A program made the position numbers and the translations under genes. Below, in pieces: positions 51,219 to 59,544 of a DNA stretch of 64,000 nt. The DNA is from Janibacter sp. HTCC2649. GTDB taxonomy: Bacteria > Actinomycetota > Actinomycetes > Actinomycetales > Dermatophilaceae. The DNA is taken from NCBI RefSeq assembly GCF_000152705.1, contig NZ_CH672413.1, positions 2,482,039 through 2,546,038 on the forward strand, given 5' to 3'. The notes below the pieces were generated by a model. It was not told the origin of the DNA. It was given only the letters and a program-made list of their open reading frames with translations, and searched no databases. The stretch's first letter is position 1, and each line of letters starts with the position of its first letter.

Positions 51219-52157
51219 CTATGAGGCGAGGATTGACGCGGGCGTGGTCGTTGCTGCGGTGAGGACGTCAGCCTCGGGGAGTCCCGCGACGTCGATGGCC
51301 CAGCGCACGCAGTCGGCCAGCGTCGACGTCGATCCAGCGATGGATCCGCGTCCCGAACCACCGTCGGCCAGGCGGGCCACGCCGTTGGCCACCTCGACCT
51401 CGAGGGTTCCGATCGCATAGGCGCCGTCACCCAGTCCAGTCGCTGCCATTGCGTCGGAGACGAGCGCAATCTGTTGCGGCCCAACGGTTTCGAAGACCAT
51501 GCGCACCACGTCGGCCGACAGGTGAACCCCATCGGCGATGAGCTCGACCACACACTCGCCACGTCCCGCAGAGGCGAGCGCCGCCGCCACGGGACCACCG
51601 GCACGGTGGTGGAAGGGCGGCATACCGTTGAAGAGATGGGTCACGAGCGGTGCACGACCACACGCGTCGGCGACCGACGCCAACGTCCGTGAGACCACGT
51701 CCGCTGACGCGTCCGTGTGGCCGACAGCGGGGAGTATGCCGTGTCGCGCGAGTGCCGCGACCAGCTCACCCGAGCCGGTGCGCTCGGGCGCGAAGGTCCA
51801 CTGCACCAACGCATGTGGCGCACCCGCCTCGGTGACGGTGGCCACGAGGGACTCGACCAGCGCGAGGTCCGGGTCGGTGAGGACCGACGGATCGTGCGCT
51901 CCGCGACGCTCCTCCGAGAGGAACGGTCCTTCGAGGTGGATGCCGGCCAGCTGCCCCGAGGCGACGAGGGGCGCCAGGGTCGCGACCTGACCTATGAGGG
52001 TGTCTGCCCGACCCGAGACGAGGGAGGCGACCAGGGTCTCGACGCCCGCCGCGCGGTGATGGGCCGCCGCTTCTGCCGATCCGGCTGTGTCGCGCCCGAA
52101 TTCATGCCCGAGGGCGCCGTGGCAGTGCAGATCGACAAGACCGGTGGCGTTGCTCAT
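51219..52157 (-). CDS. nagA: NagA-like amino-sugar-6-phosphate deacetylase, compact
   Basis: Amidohydrolase, 312 aa, expected to remove acetate from N-acetylglucosamine- or N-acetylgalactosamine-6-phosphate. Metal and active-site motifs are LVDLHCHGALG at the start, GIHLEGPFLSE, AVGHTDAS, VTHLFNGMPPFHHR and LVSDAMAATGLGDG. The protein starts at the barrel and stops at TTTPASILAS, so it lacks the N- and C-terminal strands that make the small beta-sandwich domain of ordinary NagA (about 380 aa). Start ATG 52157 has TAGGGT seven bases upstream (leaderless). It lies in the amino-sugar cluster. Confidence 0.85.
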   Translation of the reverse strand: MSNATGLVDLHCHGALGHEFGRDTAGSAEAAAHHRAAGVETLVASLVSGRADTLIGQVATLAPLVASGQLAGIHLEGPFLSEERRGAHDPSVLTDPDLALVESLVATVTEAGAPHALVQWTFAPERTGSGELVAALARHGILPAVGHTDASADVVSRTLASVADACGRAPLVTHLFNGMPPFHHRAGGPVAAALASAGRGECVVELIADGVHLSADVVRMVFETVGPQQIALVSDAMAATGLGDGAYAIGTLEVEVANGVARLADGGSGRGSIAGSTSTLADCVRWAIDVAGLPEADVLTAATTTPASILAS

Positions 52158-52164
52158 GCCACCC

Positions 52165-52170
52165 ACCCTA
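52165..52170 (-). promoter_or_regulatory. -10 element of nagA-like gene (leaderless)
   Basis: TAGGGT on the minus strand, seven bases from the ATG, no Shine-Dalgarno. Confidence 0.4.
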
Positions 52171-52185
52171 GGACTCGCTGCCTGC

Positions 52186-52243
52186 CTCGTCTTCGTGCCC
52201 CGCACGGACAGCGATCCGTGTCCGTGCGGGGCACGAAGACGAG
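52186..52243. repeat. Dispersed palindrome, GGGGCACGAAG family, copy 3
   Basis: Perfect 25-bp arms (52186-52210 and 52219-52243) around an eight-base loop; the right arm contains GTGCGGGGCACGAAGACG. It lies between the peroxidase stop and the nagA-like promoter. Confidence 0.8.
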
Positions 52244-52254
52244 CCAGACAGGGC

Positions 52255-52746
52255 TCAACTGGTGGCGAGGGCCTTCTCGATGTCACCGGAGATGGCCTCG
52301 GGCTTGGTGGTCGAGCCGTAGCGCTTGATCACGTTGCCGTCGCGGCCGACGAGGAACTTGGTGAAGTTCCACTTGATCTTGCTGCCGAGGAGCCCACCCT
52401 TCTCCTTGCGGAGCCACTCGAAGAGCGGGTGCGCGTCGTCGCCGTTGACGTCGACCTTGTCGAACATCGGGAAGGTCACGCCGTAGTTGCGCTGGCAGAA
52501 GGCGCCGATCTCGGCAGCCTCGCCCGGCTCCTGCCCACCGAACTGGTTGCACGGGAAGCCGAGGACGACGAGGCCCTGGTCCTTCTGGTCCTGCCACAGC
52601 TTCTCAAGGCCCTCGAACTGCGGGGTGAAGCCACACTCGGACGCGGTGTTGACGACAAGGACGACCTTGCCGGCATACGCACTGAGGTCCTGGGGCTGAC
52701 CCTCGAGGGTCGTCGCGGAGAAGTCGGACAGCGTCTGATCAGTCAT
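52255..52746 (-). CDS. Glutathione peroxidase-family thiol peroxidase
   Basis: Cytoplasmic thiol-dependent peroxidase, 163 aa, a Cys-type member of the GPx family. Peroxidatic Cys is in [24 protein letters not shown] holds the second conserved Cys region with Gln, and [10 protein letters not shown] gives the Trp-Asn. It lacks selenocysteine and in actinobacteria likely uses thioredoxin rather than glutathione. ATG 52746 has TAGTGT seven bases upstream. It interrupts the amino-sugar cluster and is flanked by two copies of the dispersed palindrome. Confidence 0.92.
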   Translation of the reverse strand: MTDQTLSDFSATTLEGQPQDLSAYAGKVVLVVNTASECGFTPQFEGLEKLWQDQKDQGLVVLGFPCNQFGGQEPGEAAEIGAFCQRNYGVTFPMFDKVDVNGDDAHPLFEWLRKEKGGLLGSKIKWNFTKFLVGRDGNVIKRYGSTTKPEAISGDIEKALATS

Positions 52747-52753
52747 GTTGTTG

Positions 52754-52759
52754 ACACTA
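52754..52759 (-). promoter_or_regulatory. -10 element of peroxidase gene (leaderless)
   Basis: TAGTGT on the minus strand, seven bases from the ATG. Confidence 0.45.
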
Positions 52760-52781
52760 CAACTGCCACCTGAACCGGCTC

Positions 52782-52843
52782 CGTGCCCGGGACGGACACG
52801 CTGTTCGGCCGTAGGCCTCCCCTTCGTGTCCGTCCGGGGCACG
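52782..52843. repeat. Dispersed palindrome, GGGGCACGAAG family, copy 4
   Basis: Arms CGTGCCCGGGACGGACACG (52782-52800) and 52825-52843 pair with one mismatch; ends in GGGGCACGAAG. It sits downstream of the DeoR gene. Confidence 0.7.
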
Positions 52844-52854
52844 AAGAGGAGAGA

Positions 52855-53664
52855 TCACACGCAGTGGACGGTCGTGCCCAGCTCTCGCAGCTCCGCGACG
52901 CGCGGGTCCTTGTCTTCGGCCGTCGTCACGATGTGGGTGATCTGGGCGACGTCACAGATCTCGGTGAAGGCGCGCTCCCCGAGCTTGGACCCGGCGGCGA
53001 CGACGATGACGTCTCGGGCGCGCTCGACCATGAGGCGGGACACGGCCGCTTCGTCCTCGTGGTGGCAGGTCGCTCCCTCGCGGGCGGACAGTCCGTTGAC
53101 GCCGAGGATGGCGACGTCGATCCATAGCTGGCTCAGCCCAGCGGTCGCCAGGGGTCCGGTCACCTCATAGGACTCGGGCCGCGGGATCCCGCCGAGGCAG
53201 ACGCAGCGCACGTTGGGGCGCAGGACGGCCTCGACCGCGATGTTGAGCGCGCTCGTCACGAGGGTGAGGCCGCGCGAGCTGAGGTCCTCGCGCGCCGTGA
53301 GGCTGCGGGCGACGGTCGTCGTGGTCGTCCCACCGTTCATCGCGACAACTGCTCCGGGCTCGACGAGGGCCACTGCGGCGGCGGCAATGCGGTCGAGGTC
53401 GGAGTCGTTCTGGCTCGAGCGGTAGCGATAGGGCAGCTCATAGGCAACCGACGTGGCGACGACACCACCGTGGTTGCGCGTGACGAGCTGACGCCGGGAG
53501 AGTTCGGCGAAGTCGCGGCGGATCGTCGCCTCGGACACGTCCAGGTGGGCGGCCGCATCGGTGACACTCAGCCGCCCCTTGGTGGCCAGCAGATCGAGAA
53601 TGGCCGACAGACGTGAGGCTCGTTGACGAGGCACTTCGCTGGCCAGTGAGGTGCGCGAGGACAT
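52855..53664 (-). CDS. DeoR-family repressor of amino-sugar genes
   Basis: DeoR/AgaR-type regulator, 269 aa. The N-terminal helix-turn-helix is RLSVTDAAAHLDVSEATIRRDFAEL, and the sugar-phosphate-binding C-domain has AMNGGTTTTTVARSL, VTSALNIAVEA, DVAILGVNGLSAREG and VVAAGSKLGERAF. It is divergent from the SIS/aldolase pair and should repress them until an amino-sugar phosphate accumulates. TAGAGT (53671-53676) is six bases from the ATG, so the mRNA is probably leaderless. Confidence 0.92.
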   Translation of the reverse strand: MSSRTSLASEVPRQRASRLSAILDLLATKGRLSVTDAAAHLDVSEATIRRDFAELSRRQLVTRNHGGVVATSVAYELPYRYRSSQNDSDLDRIAAAAVALVEPGAVVAMNGGTTTTTVARSLTAREDLSSRGLTLVTSALNIAVEAVLRPNVRCVCLGGIPRPESYEVTGPLATAGLSQLWIDVAILGVNGLSAREGATCHHEDEAAVSRLMVERARDVIVVAAGSKLGERAFTEICDVAQITHIVTTAEDKDPRVAELRELGTTVHCV

Positions 53665-53670
53665 GGCGAG

Positions 53671-53676
53671 ACTCTA
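53671..53676 (-). promoter_or_regulatory. -10 element of deoR-like gene (leaderless)
   Basis: TAGAGT on the minus strand, six bases from the ATG, in the 116-bp divergent region that should also hold the operator. Confidence 0.45.
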
Positions 53677-53780
53677 GCGCGCACTTCACGCAGTCTCGAG
53701 GGGTTGTGGTGCATGACTCTGCCCACTTAGGCTATGAGCCAAGCAGTTTCGCGCAACCAACCATGACGTGAGGAAGATCC

Positions 53781-54689
53781 ATGACGTTTCTCGAGCAGGA
53801 GATCGCCACCCAACCCGACAACTGGGCCGCGGTGGTCGAGCGACTGCCCGAGGTCGCCCACCTCCTGCCGAAGCCCGGTGAGCGCGTCGCGACCATCGGT
53901 TGCGGCACGTCGTGGTTCATGGGCCAGGCGTATGCCGTCCTGCGTGAGTCCCTGGGCCAGGGCGTGACGGACGCTTTCGCCGCGAGCGAGCACCAGCTGG
54001 CCCGTGGCTACGACCGCGTCGTCGTGATCACCCGTTCGGGCACGACCACCGAGGTCATCGAGGTCGTCGAGCAGCTCAAGGCCGCCGGAACCCCGCACGT
54101 CGCGCTCGTCGCCACCGCCGGGACTGCCGTCGCCGAGGCCGCCGAGTCGCTCATCCTGCTCCCCGAGGTCGACGAGCAGTCCGTCGTCCAGACCCGGTTC
54201 GCCACCACCGTTCTTGCTCTCCTGCGCGCCTCCCTCGGCGAGTCGCTCGACAAGGCGATCGCCGACGCACGCGAGGTGCTCGCGGAACCGGACGACACGG
54301 CATACGCCGGGTTCTTCGATGTCGAGCAGGTGAGCTTCCTCGGTCGCGGCTGGACCAACGGCCTCGCCAACGAGGCCGGTCTCAAGCTGCGCGAATCGGT
54401 GCAGTTCTGGGCCGAGTCCTACGCGGCGATGGAGTACCGCCACGGCCCGATCAGCATCGCCGCCCCGGGTCGCGCGACCTGGGCGATCGGCGACGTGCCA
54501 GAGGGTCTCGCCGAGCAGGTCCGCGCCACCGGTGCGCACTTCGAGCACCGCGACATCGACCCCATGGCCGAGCTCGTGCGCCTGCACCGCTACTGCCTCG
54601 CGCGCGCCCTCGCCGCCGGCATCAACCCCGACGAGCCACGCAACCTCACCCGCTCGATCATCCTCGAAGACGCCCCCGTCGCCGGCTGA
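53781..54689 (+). CDS. SIS-domain sugar-phosphate isomerase/deaminase (AgaS/GlmS-like)
   Basis: Cytoplasmic protein, 302 aa, with two SIS domains, as in GlmS isomerase domain and AgaS. Phosphate-binding motifs are GCGTSWFMGQAYAV and ITRSGTTTEVIEV in the first, and FLGRGWTNGLANEAGLKLRE with AMEYRHGPIS in the second. In this cluster it would convert galactosamine- or glucosamine-6-phosphate to the ketose phosphate with release of ammonia. GAGGA precedes the ATG. The aldolase start overlaps its stop (TGATG). Confidence 0.9.
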   Translation: MTFLEQEIATQPDNWAAVVERLPEVAHLLPKPGERVATIGCGTSWFMGQAYAVLRESLGQGVTDAFAASEHQLARGYDRVVVITRSGTTTEVIEVVEQLKAAGTPHVALVATAGTAVAEAAESLILLPEVDEQSVVQTRFATTVLALLRASLGESLDKAIADAREVLAEPDDTAYAGFFDVEQVSFLGRGWTNGLANEAGLKLRESVQFWAESYAAMEYRHGPISIAAPGRATWAIGDVPEGLAEQVRATGAHFEHRDIDPMAELVRLHRYCLARALAAGINPDEPRNLTRSIILEDAPVAG

Positions 54690-55528
54690 TGACACTCTCC
54701 CCACTCGCGCCGCTCCTGGCCGAGGCACGTGAGGCCGGTCGCGCCCTCGCCGCGTTCAACGTCATCCAGATCGAACATGCAGAGGCGTATGCCGTTGCAG
54801 CAGAACGCTCTTCGCTTCCGGTTGTCATGCAGATCAGTGAGAACTGCGTGCGCTATCACGGGTCGTTGCGGCCCATCGCGGCCGCGACTCTGGCGATTGC
54901 CGAGGCCTGCTCGCAGCCCGTGGTCGTCCACCTCGACCACGCCGAAGACGTCACTCTCGTCGACGAAGCAGTGCGTCTGGGGCTGACGTCGGTGATGTTC
55001 GACGGGTCCAAGCTGACCGATGACGTCAACCGGGAGACGACCCGTCGCGTGGTCGAGCAGTGTCACTCCGCTGGCATCAGCGTCGAGGCCGAGCTCGGTG
55101 AGGTCGGCGGCAAGGACGGGGTCCACGCACCGGGTGTGCGCACTGACCCCAGTGACGCCGCGCGGTTCGTGGCCGACACCGGCGTCGACGCCCTCGCCGT
55201 TGCCGTGGGCAGCTCGCACGCCATGACCGAGCGCAGTGCCGTCCTCGACAATGAGCGCATCGCGGCGATCGCGGCCTTGGTGCCCGTCCCGCTGGTCCTG
55301 CACGGGTCGAGCGGCGTGCCGGACGAGGGACTCGTGTCCGCGGTGGCCGCTGGCATGACCAAGGTCAACATCGCGACGCACCTCAACCAGGTGTGGACGT
55401 GGGCGATGGTGCGCCGGCTCGAACAGTCACCAACCGTTGACACCCGCAAGTACCTCGGGGCCGCCCGGGACGCCGTCACCGACGAGGCCGAACGCCTCCT
55501 CCGCCTCCTGGCTCCAACCCGCCCCTGA
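54689..55528 (+). CDS. Class II fructose/tagatose-bisphosphate aldolase
   Basis: Zinc-dependent aldolase, 279 aa, of the GatY/KbaY type. AFNVIQIEHAEAYAVAAE is the N-terminus. Zinc ligands include His in VVVHLDHAEDVTLV, Glu in VEAELGEVGGKDG, His in AVAVGSSHAM and His in PLVLHGSSGVPDEGL; the phosphate loop is KVNIATHLN. It should split tagatose- or fructose-1,6-bisphosphate into triose phosphates. It is coupled to the SIS gene and ends at a bidirectional hairpin. Confidence 0.92.
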   Translation: MTLSPLAPLLAEAREAGRALAAFNVIQIEHAEAYAVAAERSSLPVVMQISENCVRYHGSLRPIAAATLAIAEACSQPVVVHLDHAEDVTLVDEAVRLGLTSVMFDGSKLTDDVNRETTRRVVEQCHSAGISVEAELGEVGGKDGVHAPGVRTDPSDAARFVADTGVDALAVAVGSSHAMTERSAVLDNERIAAIAALVPVPLVLHGSSGVPDEGLVSAVAAGMTKVNIATHLNQVWTWAMVRRLEQSPTVDTRKYLGAARDAVTDEAERLLRLLAPTRP

Positions 55529-55538
55529 CGTCCTCAGC

Positions 55539-55573
55539 CCGTCCCCAACTCACCCAATTCCCGGGTTGGGGAC
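55539..55573. terminator. Bidirectional terminator hairpin and CCTATTGG half-copy
   Basis: CGTCCCCAAC (55539-55548) pairs with GTTGGGGACG (55564-55573) between the convergent aldolase and kinase genes. Just after it, CCATTCGCGCCCTATTGGAC (55591-55610) is a half-copy of the palindrome at 21878. Confidence 0.6.
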
Positions 55574-55626
55574 GACAGCCGAGCCACCATTCGCGCCCTA
55601 TTGGACGGGTTTGGTTGCTGGGGGCG

Positions 55627-56553
55627 TCAGTGCTCCTTGATGTCCACGTCGTCGAGGAGGCTCTCGACGTCGGCGCGGTCGATGACACCGGCCACCGTCT
55701 GACGCACCGCTGCCGCTGACCAGGCGACGCCGACCCGCAGGACCTCGGGCCAGTCGACCTCGTCACGCGGTGTCCCATCAAGGCCTGCGGAGATCGCCGC
55801 GGTCAGTGCGTCGCCGGCCCCGGTCGCGTTGCCCGCTCCAGGGGTGCGCGGGCGGGCCTCGATGACCCGACCGGTCGACGTCACGAGGATGAGTCCGTCG
55901 GCGCCACGCGAGACCAGTGAGGCCCAGGCGCCGGCATCGACGAGGGCCTGAGCTGCCTGCAACGGGTCGGTGATGCCGGTCATGGACGCAGCCTCGGACT
56001 CGTTGGGCTTCAAGAACGCCGGTGTCGCCTCGAGCACCTCGTTGACCCAGCGCCCACGACCGTCGACGACGAGCTCGGCTCCGGCATCGGCAGCCGCGGT
56101 GCACAGCGACACGATCGCCTCATCCGAGGTGGACGGCGGCAGGCTTCCTGAGACGGTGAAGACGTCACCGGGTCGGCAACTCGTCCGCACGATCTCGGTC
56201 ATCTCCTCCCAGACCTGCGGCGGCTGTGGAGATCCCTGCTCGTTGAGCACCGTGGCGAGTCCGTCGGAGCTGTAGACCGCGATGGAGCGGCGCGTGGTGA
56301 CGGGCGACTCGACGACGCGCAGTCGCACACCGCGCTGGGCGGCGTCCTCCTCGAAGAAGCTGCGGTGGCCTTCGCCGACGGGGGCGATGGCCACGTGCTC
56401 GACGCTCATGCAGGCCAGGACACCGGCAACGTTGAGGCCCTTGCCTCCGGCGTGCGTGCCGGTGATCGACACGCGGTGGCTCTCGCCGACGTGAAGTCTC
56501 GGCACGGCATACGTGATGTCGACGGCCGGGTTGGGGGTCAGGGTGAAGATCAC
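55627..56553 (-). CDS. PfkB-family sugar-phosphate kinase (1-phosphofructokinase/tagatose-6-P kinase type)
   Basis: Ribokinase-fold kinase, 308 aa. VIFTLTPNPAVDITYAVP and THAGGKGLNVAGVLA are the LacC/FruK signatures, and PGAGNATGAGDALTAAISAGL carries the catalytic Asp and anion hole. In the cluster it should phosphorylate tagatose-6- or fructose-6-phosphate to the 1,6-bisphosphate used by the aldolase. GTG 56553 overlaps the ROK stop by four bases. Confidence 0.9.
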   Translation of the reverse strand: MIFTLTPNPAVDITYAVPRLHVGESHRVSITGTHAGGKGLNVAGVLACMSVEHVAIAPVGEGHRSFFEEDAAQRGVRLRVVESPVTTRRSIAVYSSDGLATVLNEQGSPQPPQVWEEMTEIVRTSCRPGDVFTVSGSLPPSTSDEAIVSLCTAAADAGAELVVDGRGRWVNEVLEATPAFLKPNESEAASMTGITDPLQAAQALVDAGAWASLVSRGADGLILVTSTGRVIEARPRTPGAGNATGAGDALTAAISAGLDGTPRDEVDWPEVLRVGVAWSAAAVRQTVAGVIDRADVESLLDDVDIKEH

Positions 56554-57458
56554 GCGGTGGCCTCCATGGCGAGAAGTGTTGCTCCGAGAGCGCCGGCACG
56601 ATCCCCGAGCGCGGCTTGAGTGACGGTGATGCGTTCGTGGCCGATCGCGTGGACGAGCCTGTCGCGCAACGGATCCAGCAAGGTGGCGCCCGACAGGGCG
56701 AGGCCGCCGCCGATGAGGACGAGGCGCGTTCCCGCTGCCGCGCACACTGGGCCGATGACCCGGACGAGCGCGTCGATCGCGTCGTGCCAGATGCGGATGG
56801 CCTCGGGGTCACCGTCGTCCACCGCGAGGCTGAGGGTCTCGGCGTCGCCCTCGCGGCCGAGCTCACGCCAGGCGCGACCAAGGGCAGCCGCACTGGCCAC
56901 CGCCTCGAGGCAGCCGTGACGCCCGCACCCGCAGAGCGGTCCGTCGGGCACGACGGTGACGTGGCCGATCTCGCCGGTCCACTCCGAGCCCGCGACGACG
57001 CGGCCTCCGGCCAGCAGGGCGCTGGCAATACCGGTGCCCAGAGGGACGAACAGCGCATCGGGCGCGCCCTGAGCAGCGCCGAGGTGGAACTCCGCGAGCA
57101 GCCCGGCCCGCACGTCGTGACCCGTGGCCACCGGCACGTCGAACCGCGCCTGGAGCAGCTCGCGCAACGGAAGGTCGCGCCACCCCAGGTTGGCCGACCA
57201 GGACGCTGTGCCGCTCGTCTCATCGACGAGGCCGGGCACCACGGCGCCGACCGCCGCGAGGGCACCGTCGATGCCCTCCGCGCGAGCCAGGTCGAGCAGG
57301 GTCGCCACCGTGTCGGCGATGACGTCGACGATGGCATCGCCCGGACGATCGGGCGTGGAAGCGGTGTGGGACAACACAACTGCGCCGTCCGAGTCGGACA
57401 GCATCGACTTGACGCGAGTGCCCCCCACGTCCACACCAGCCACGAGCGTCATTGCCAC
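56550..57458 (-). CDS. ROK-family sugar kinase
   Basis: ROK sugar kinase, 302 aa. ATP-binding GVDVGGTRVKSML, substrate region LGWRDLPLRELLQ, GTGIASALLAGGRVVAGSEWTGEIGHVTV and the zinc motif CGCGRHGCLEAVAS are present. It would phosphorylate imported free N-acetylgalactosamine or another amino sugar; no PTS genes are in the window, so import as free sugar is likely. GTG 57458 has TAGAAT six bases upstream. Confidence 0.9.
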   Translation of the reverse strand: MAMTLVAGVDVGGTRVKSMLSDSDGAVVLSHTASTPDRPGDAIVDVIADTVATLLDLARAEGIDGALAAVGAVVPGLVDETSGTASWSANLGWRDLPLRELLQARFDVPVATGHDVRAGLLAEFHLGAAQGAPDALFVPLGTGIASALLAGGRVVAGSEWTGEIGHVTVVPDGPLCGCGRHGCLEAVASAAALGRAWRELGREGDAETLSLAVDDGDPEAIRIWHDAIDALVRVIGPVCAAAGTRLVLIGGGLALSGATLLDPLRDRLVHAIGHERITVTQAALGDRAGALGATLLAMEATA

Positions 57459-57464
57459 GGCGCA

Positions 57465-57470
57465 ATTCTA
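57465..57470 (-). promoter_or_regulatory. -10 element of ROK kinase operon (leaderless)
   Basis: TAGAAT on the minus strand, six bases from GTG 57458, no Shine-Dalgarno. Confidence 0.45.
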
Positions 57471-57766
57471 GGGTCCGCGCCACCATGCTCGGTGCGGCGT
57501 TCCGATCGGTGGCGGGGCGCGGACGGCCCTCTCGATGAGCCCGACCAGCAGCTTGACGATGCAAGTGATTCAGGGCCCAGGCACTAGAGTGTTCTCAGCG
57601 GTCCGCACTGTTCTGCCTCGGACCTGCTTCTTCTTTCTCACTGTCGATGCCGATGCGCCGCGACTTAAGAGAATCGACGAGGACAACACTGACGTTGACC
57701 TTTCGTCGTGACTCGGTACGCGCCGGGCAGAACCGACTGCATCAGAACTCTCTGGAGTACTCCTTC
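57471..57766 (+). promoter_or_regulatory. Promoter and long leader of helicase gene
   Basis: No convincing gene in this stretch. TAGAGT at 57585-57590 is a good -10, giving a leader of about 170 bases. An open frame from ATG 57647 or 57653 runs into the helicase without a stop, but it is not conserved-looking. TTCTTCTTTCTC (57628-57639) is a pyrimidine run. A long leader is usual for cold-inducible helicases; regulation here is inferred. Confidence 0.4.
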
Positions 57767-59311
57767 GTGTCCACTGACACTGTCACCACCCCTGCCCAGA
57801 ACTCGTCCGACGACACCGCCGGCTTCGGCCGTCTCGGCGTGCCCGAGTCCCTCGTTCGTGTCCTCGCCGAGCGCGACATCCTGTCGCCCACGCCGATCCA
57901 GGCCGCGACCCTCCCCGACAGCCTCGCGGGCCGCGACGTCCTCGGACGTGGCCGCACCGGCTCCGGCAAGACCTACGCGTTCCTCCTCCCGATGCTGGCG
58001 CGTCTGTCCGCCGGCGGCACCCGCCGTCAGGCGAAGCGCCCCCGTGCGCTGATCCTTGCGCCGACCCGCGAGCTCGCCATCCAGATCGACGAGGCACTCG
58101 CCCCGCTCGCCCAGCCGCTCGGCATCACGTCGAAGACGGTCTTCGGTGGCGTCGGCCAGGGCCCTCAGGTCAACGCGATCACCCGCGGCGTCGACGTCGT
58201 CGTCGCCTGCCCCGGTCGCCTCGAGGACCTCATGAACCAGGGTCACGTCATCCTCGACGCCGTCGAGATCACGATCCTTGACGAGGCCGACCACATGGCC
58301 GACCTCGGCTTCCTCCCCGTCGTCAAGCGCATCCTCGACAAGACGCCGCGCAACGGTCAGCGGATGCTCTTCTCGGCGACGCTCGACGCCGGCGTCAACA
58401 CGCTCGTCAAGCGCTACCTCAACTCGCCGGTCACCCACGAGGCCGACTCGGCACAGTCGCCGGTGTCGACGATGAGCCACCACGTCCTCCACGTCACCAC
58501 CGACGGTCACCTGCAGGTCCTGCGCGACCTCACGGCCGCCCCCGGTCGCAAGGTCGTCTTCACCCGCACCAAGCATCGTGCCAAGAAGATCGCCCGCCAG
58601 CTCAACGCCGAGGGCATCCCCGCGGTCGAGCTCCACGGCAACCTGAGCCAGAACGCCCGCACCCGGACGATGGACGCGTTCCACGCCGGCACCGCGCACA
58701 CGCTCGTCGCGACCGACATCGCCGCCCGTGGCATCCACGTCGACGACGTAAGCCTGGTCATCCACGCCGACCCGCCGGTCGAGCACAAGGCCTACCTGCA
58801 CCGCTCCGGTCGCACCGCTCGCGCGGGCAACTCGGGCACCGTCGTCACGCTCATGACCGACGACCAGGTCCGCGACGTGCGCGACCTCACCCGCAAGGCC
58901 GGCATCAACCCGACCACGACCAAGGTCCACGCCACCCACCCGCTCCTCACCGAGCTGGCCCCGGGCGAGCGCACCTTCCCCGGCGCGTTCATCGTTCCCG
59001 GTGCCGCGACGCAGGGCTCCGGCCAGCGTGGTGGCGGCGGTGGCGGTCAGCGTGGCGGTGGCCAGCGCTCCGGCGGTGGCCGCTCCGGCGCACCTCGCAC
59101 GGGCGGACCGCGCTCCGGCGCTCCCCGCTCCGGCGCTCCTCGCGGTGGCTCGTCCACCGGTGGCGGCCAGGGCGCAGGTGGCGGTCAGCGTTCCTCCGGT
59201 GGGCAGCGTCCCGCCGGTGGCCAGCGCAGTGGCGGCCCGCGTCGCTCCGGCAACGGTGGCTCCGGCGGCGCTGCTGCGTTCTCGTCGCAGTCACGCGGCT
59301 TCCGCGGCTGA
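57767..59311 (+). CDS. DEAD-box RNA helicase with Gly/Arg-rich tail
   Basis: ATP-dependent RNA helicase, 514 aa. Motifs in order are the Q motif (GFGRLGVPESL through SPTPIQAATLP), Walker A GRTGSGKT, PTRELA, DEAD within ILDEADHMADLGF, SAT in LFSATLDAG, and HRSGRTARAG of domain 2. From about residue 415 the tail is Gly, Arg, Ser and Pro-rich with repeated GGQRSGG-like and RSGAPR units, probably for RNA contact. GTG 57767 with GGAG nine bases upstream is preferred. It should remodel rRNA or mRNA, especially in the cold. Confidence 0.92.
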   Translation: MSTDTVTTPAQNSSDDTAGFGRLGVPESLVRVLAERDILSPTPIQAATLPDSLAGRDVLGRGRTGSGKTYAFLLPMLARLSAGGTRRQAKRPRALILAPTRELAIQIDEALAPLAQPLGITSKTVFGGVGQGPQVNAITRGVDVVVACPGRLEDLMNQGHVILDAVEITILDEADHMADLGFLPVVKRILDKTPRNGQRMLFSATLDAGVNTLVKRYLNSPVTHEADSAQSPVSTMSHHVLHVTTDGHLQVLRDLTAAPGRKVVFTRTKHRAKKIARQLNAEGIPAVELHGNLSQNARTRTMDAFHAGTAHTLVATDIAARGIHVDDVSLVIHADPPVEHKAYLHRSGRTARAGNSGTVVTLMTDDQVRDVRDLTRKAGINPTTTKVHATHPLLTELAPGERTFPGAFIVPGAATQGSGQRGGGGGGQRGGGQRSGGGRSGAPRTGGPRSGAPRSGAPRGGSSTGGGQGAGGGQRSSGGQRPAGGQRSGGPRRSGNGGSGGAAAFSSQSRGFRG

Positions 59312-59342
59312 CCGAGCCACGACACACCCAGCACAACGATTC

Positions 59343-59378
59343 GGTATGCCGTCCGCGCACTTGCGCGGGCGGCATACC
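59343..59378 (+). terminator. Helicase terminator hairpin containing GTATGCCG
   Basis: GGTATGCCGTCCGCGC (59343-59358) pairs with 59363-59378 with one mismatch. Its last eight bases, GGCATACC, are the duplicated target of the ISL3-type unit that begins at 59379, so the transposon landed on the hairpin edge. Confidence 0.75.
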
Positions 59379-59544
59379 GGCTCTTCCCAGATGAGGGTGT
59401 AGGTCGGCCGGGCGCGTCGGTCCGCAGATAGACGTCGAGGTCTCCCGACGATGGAGGTTCCTACGCCATCCATCCGAAAGACCTCGACGTGACCGACGCT
59501 ACCCCGCCGGCCGGCTTCGGCCGCCCTGACCTGACCGCCTTCGC
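59379..59544 (+). mobile_element. ISL3-family 5' remnant
   Basis: 166 bp almost identical to the first part of the element at 61654, covering the left end, the leader and the first 18 codons of the transposase from GTG 59489 (TDATPPAGFGRPDLTAFA). It then stops abruptly at CGCCTTCGC. The next bases, CTCATCCCAATCG (59547-59559), match the element's right end in inverted orientation. Confidence 0.85.
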
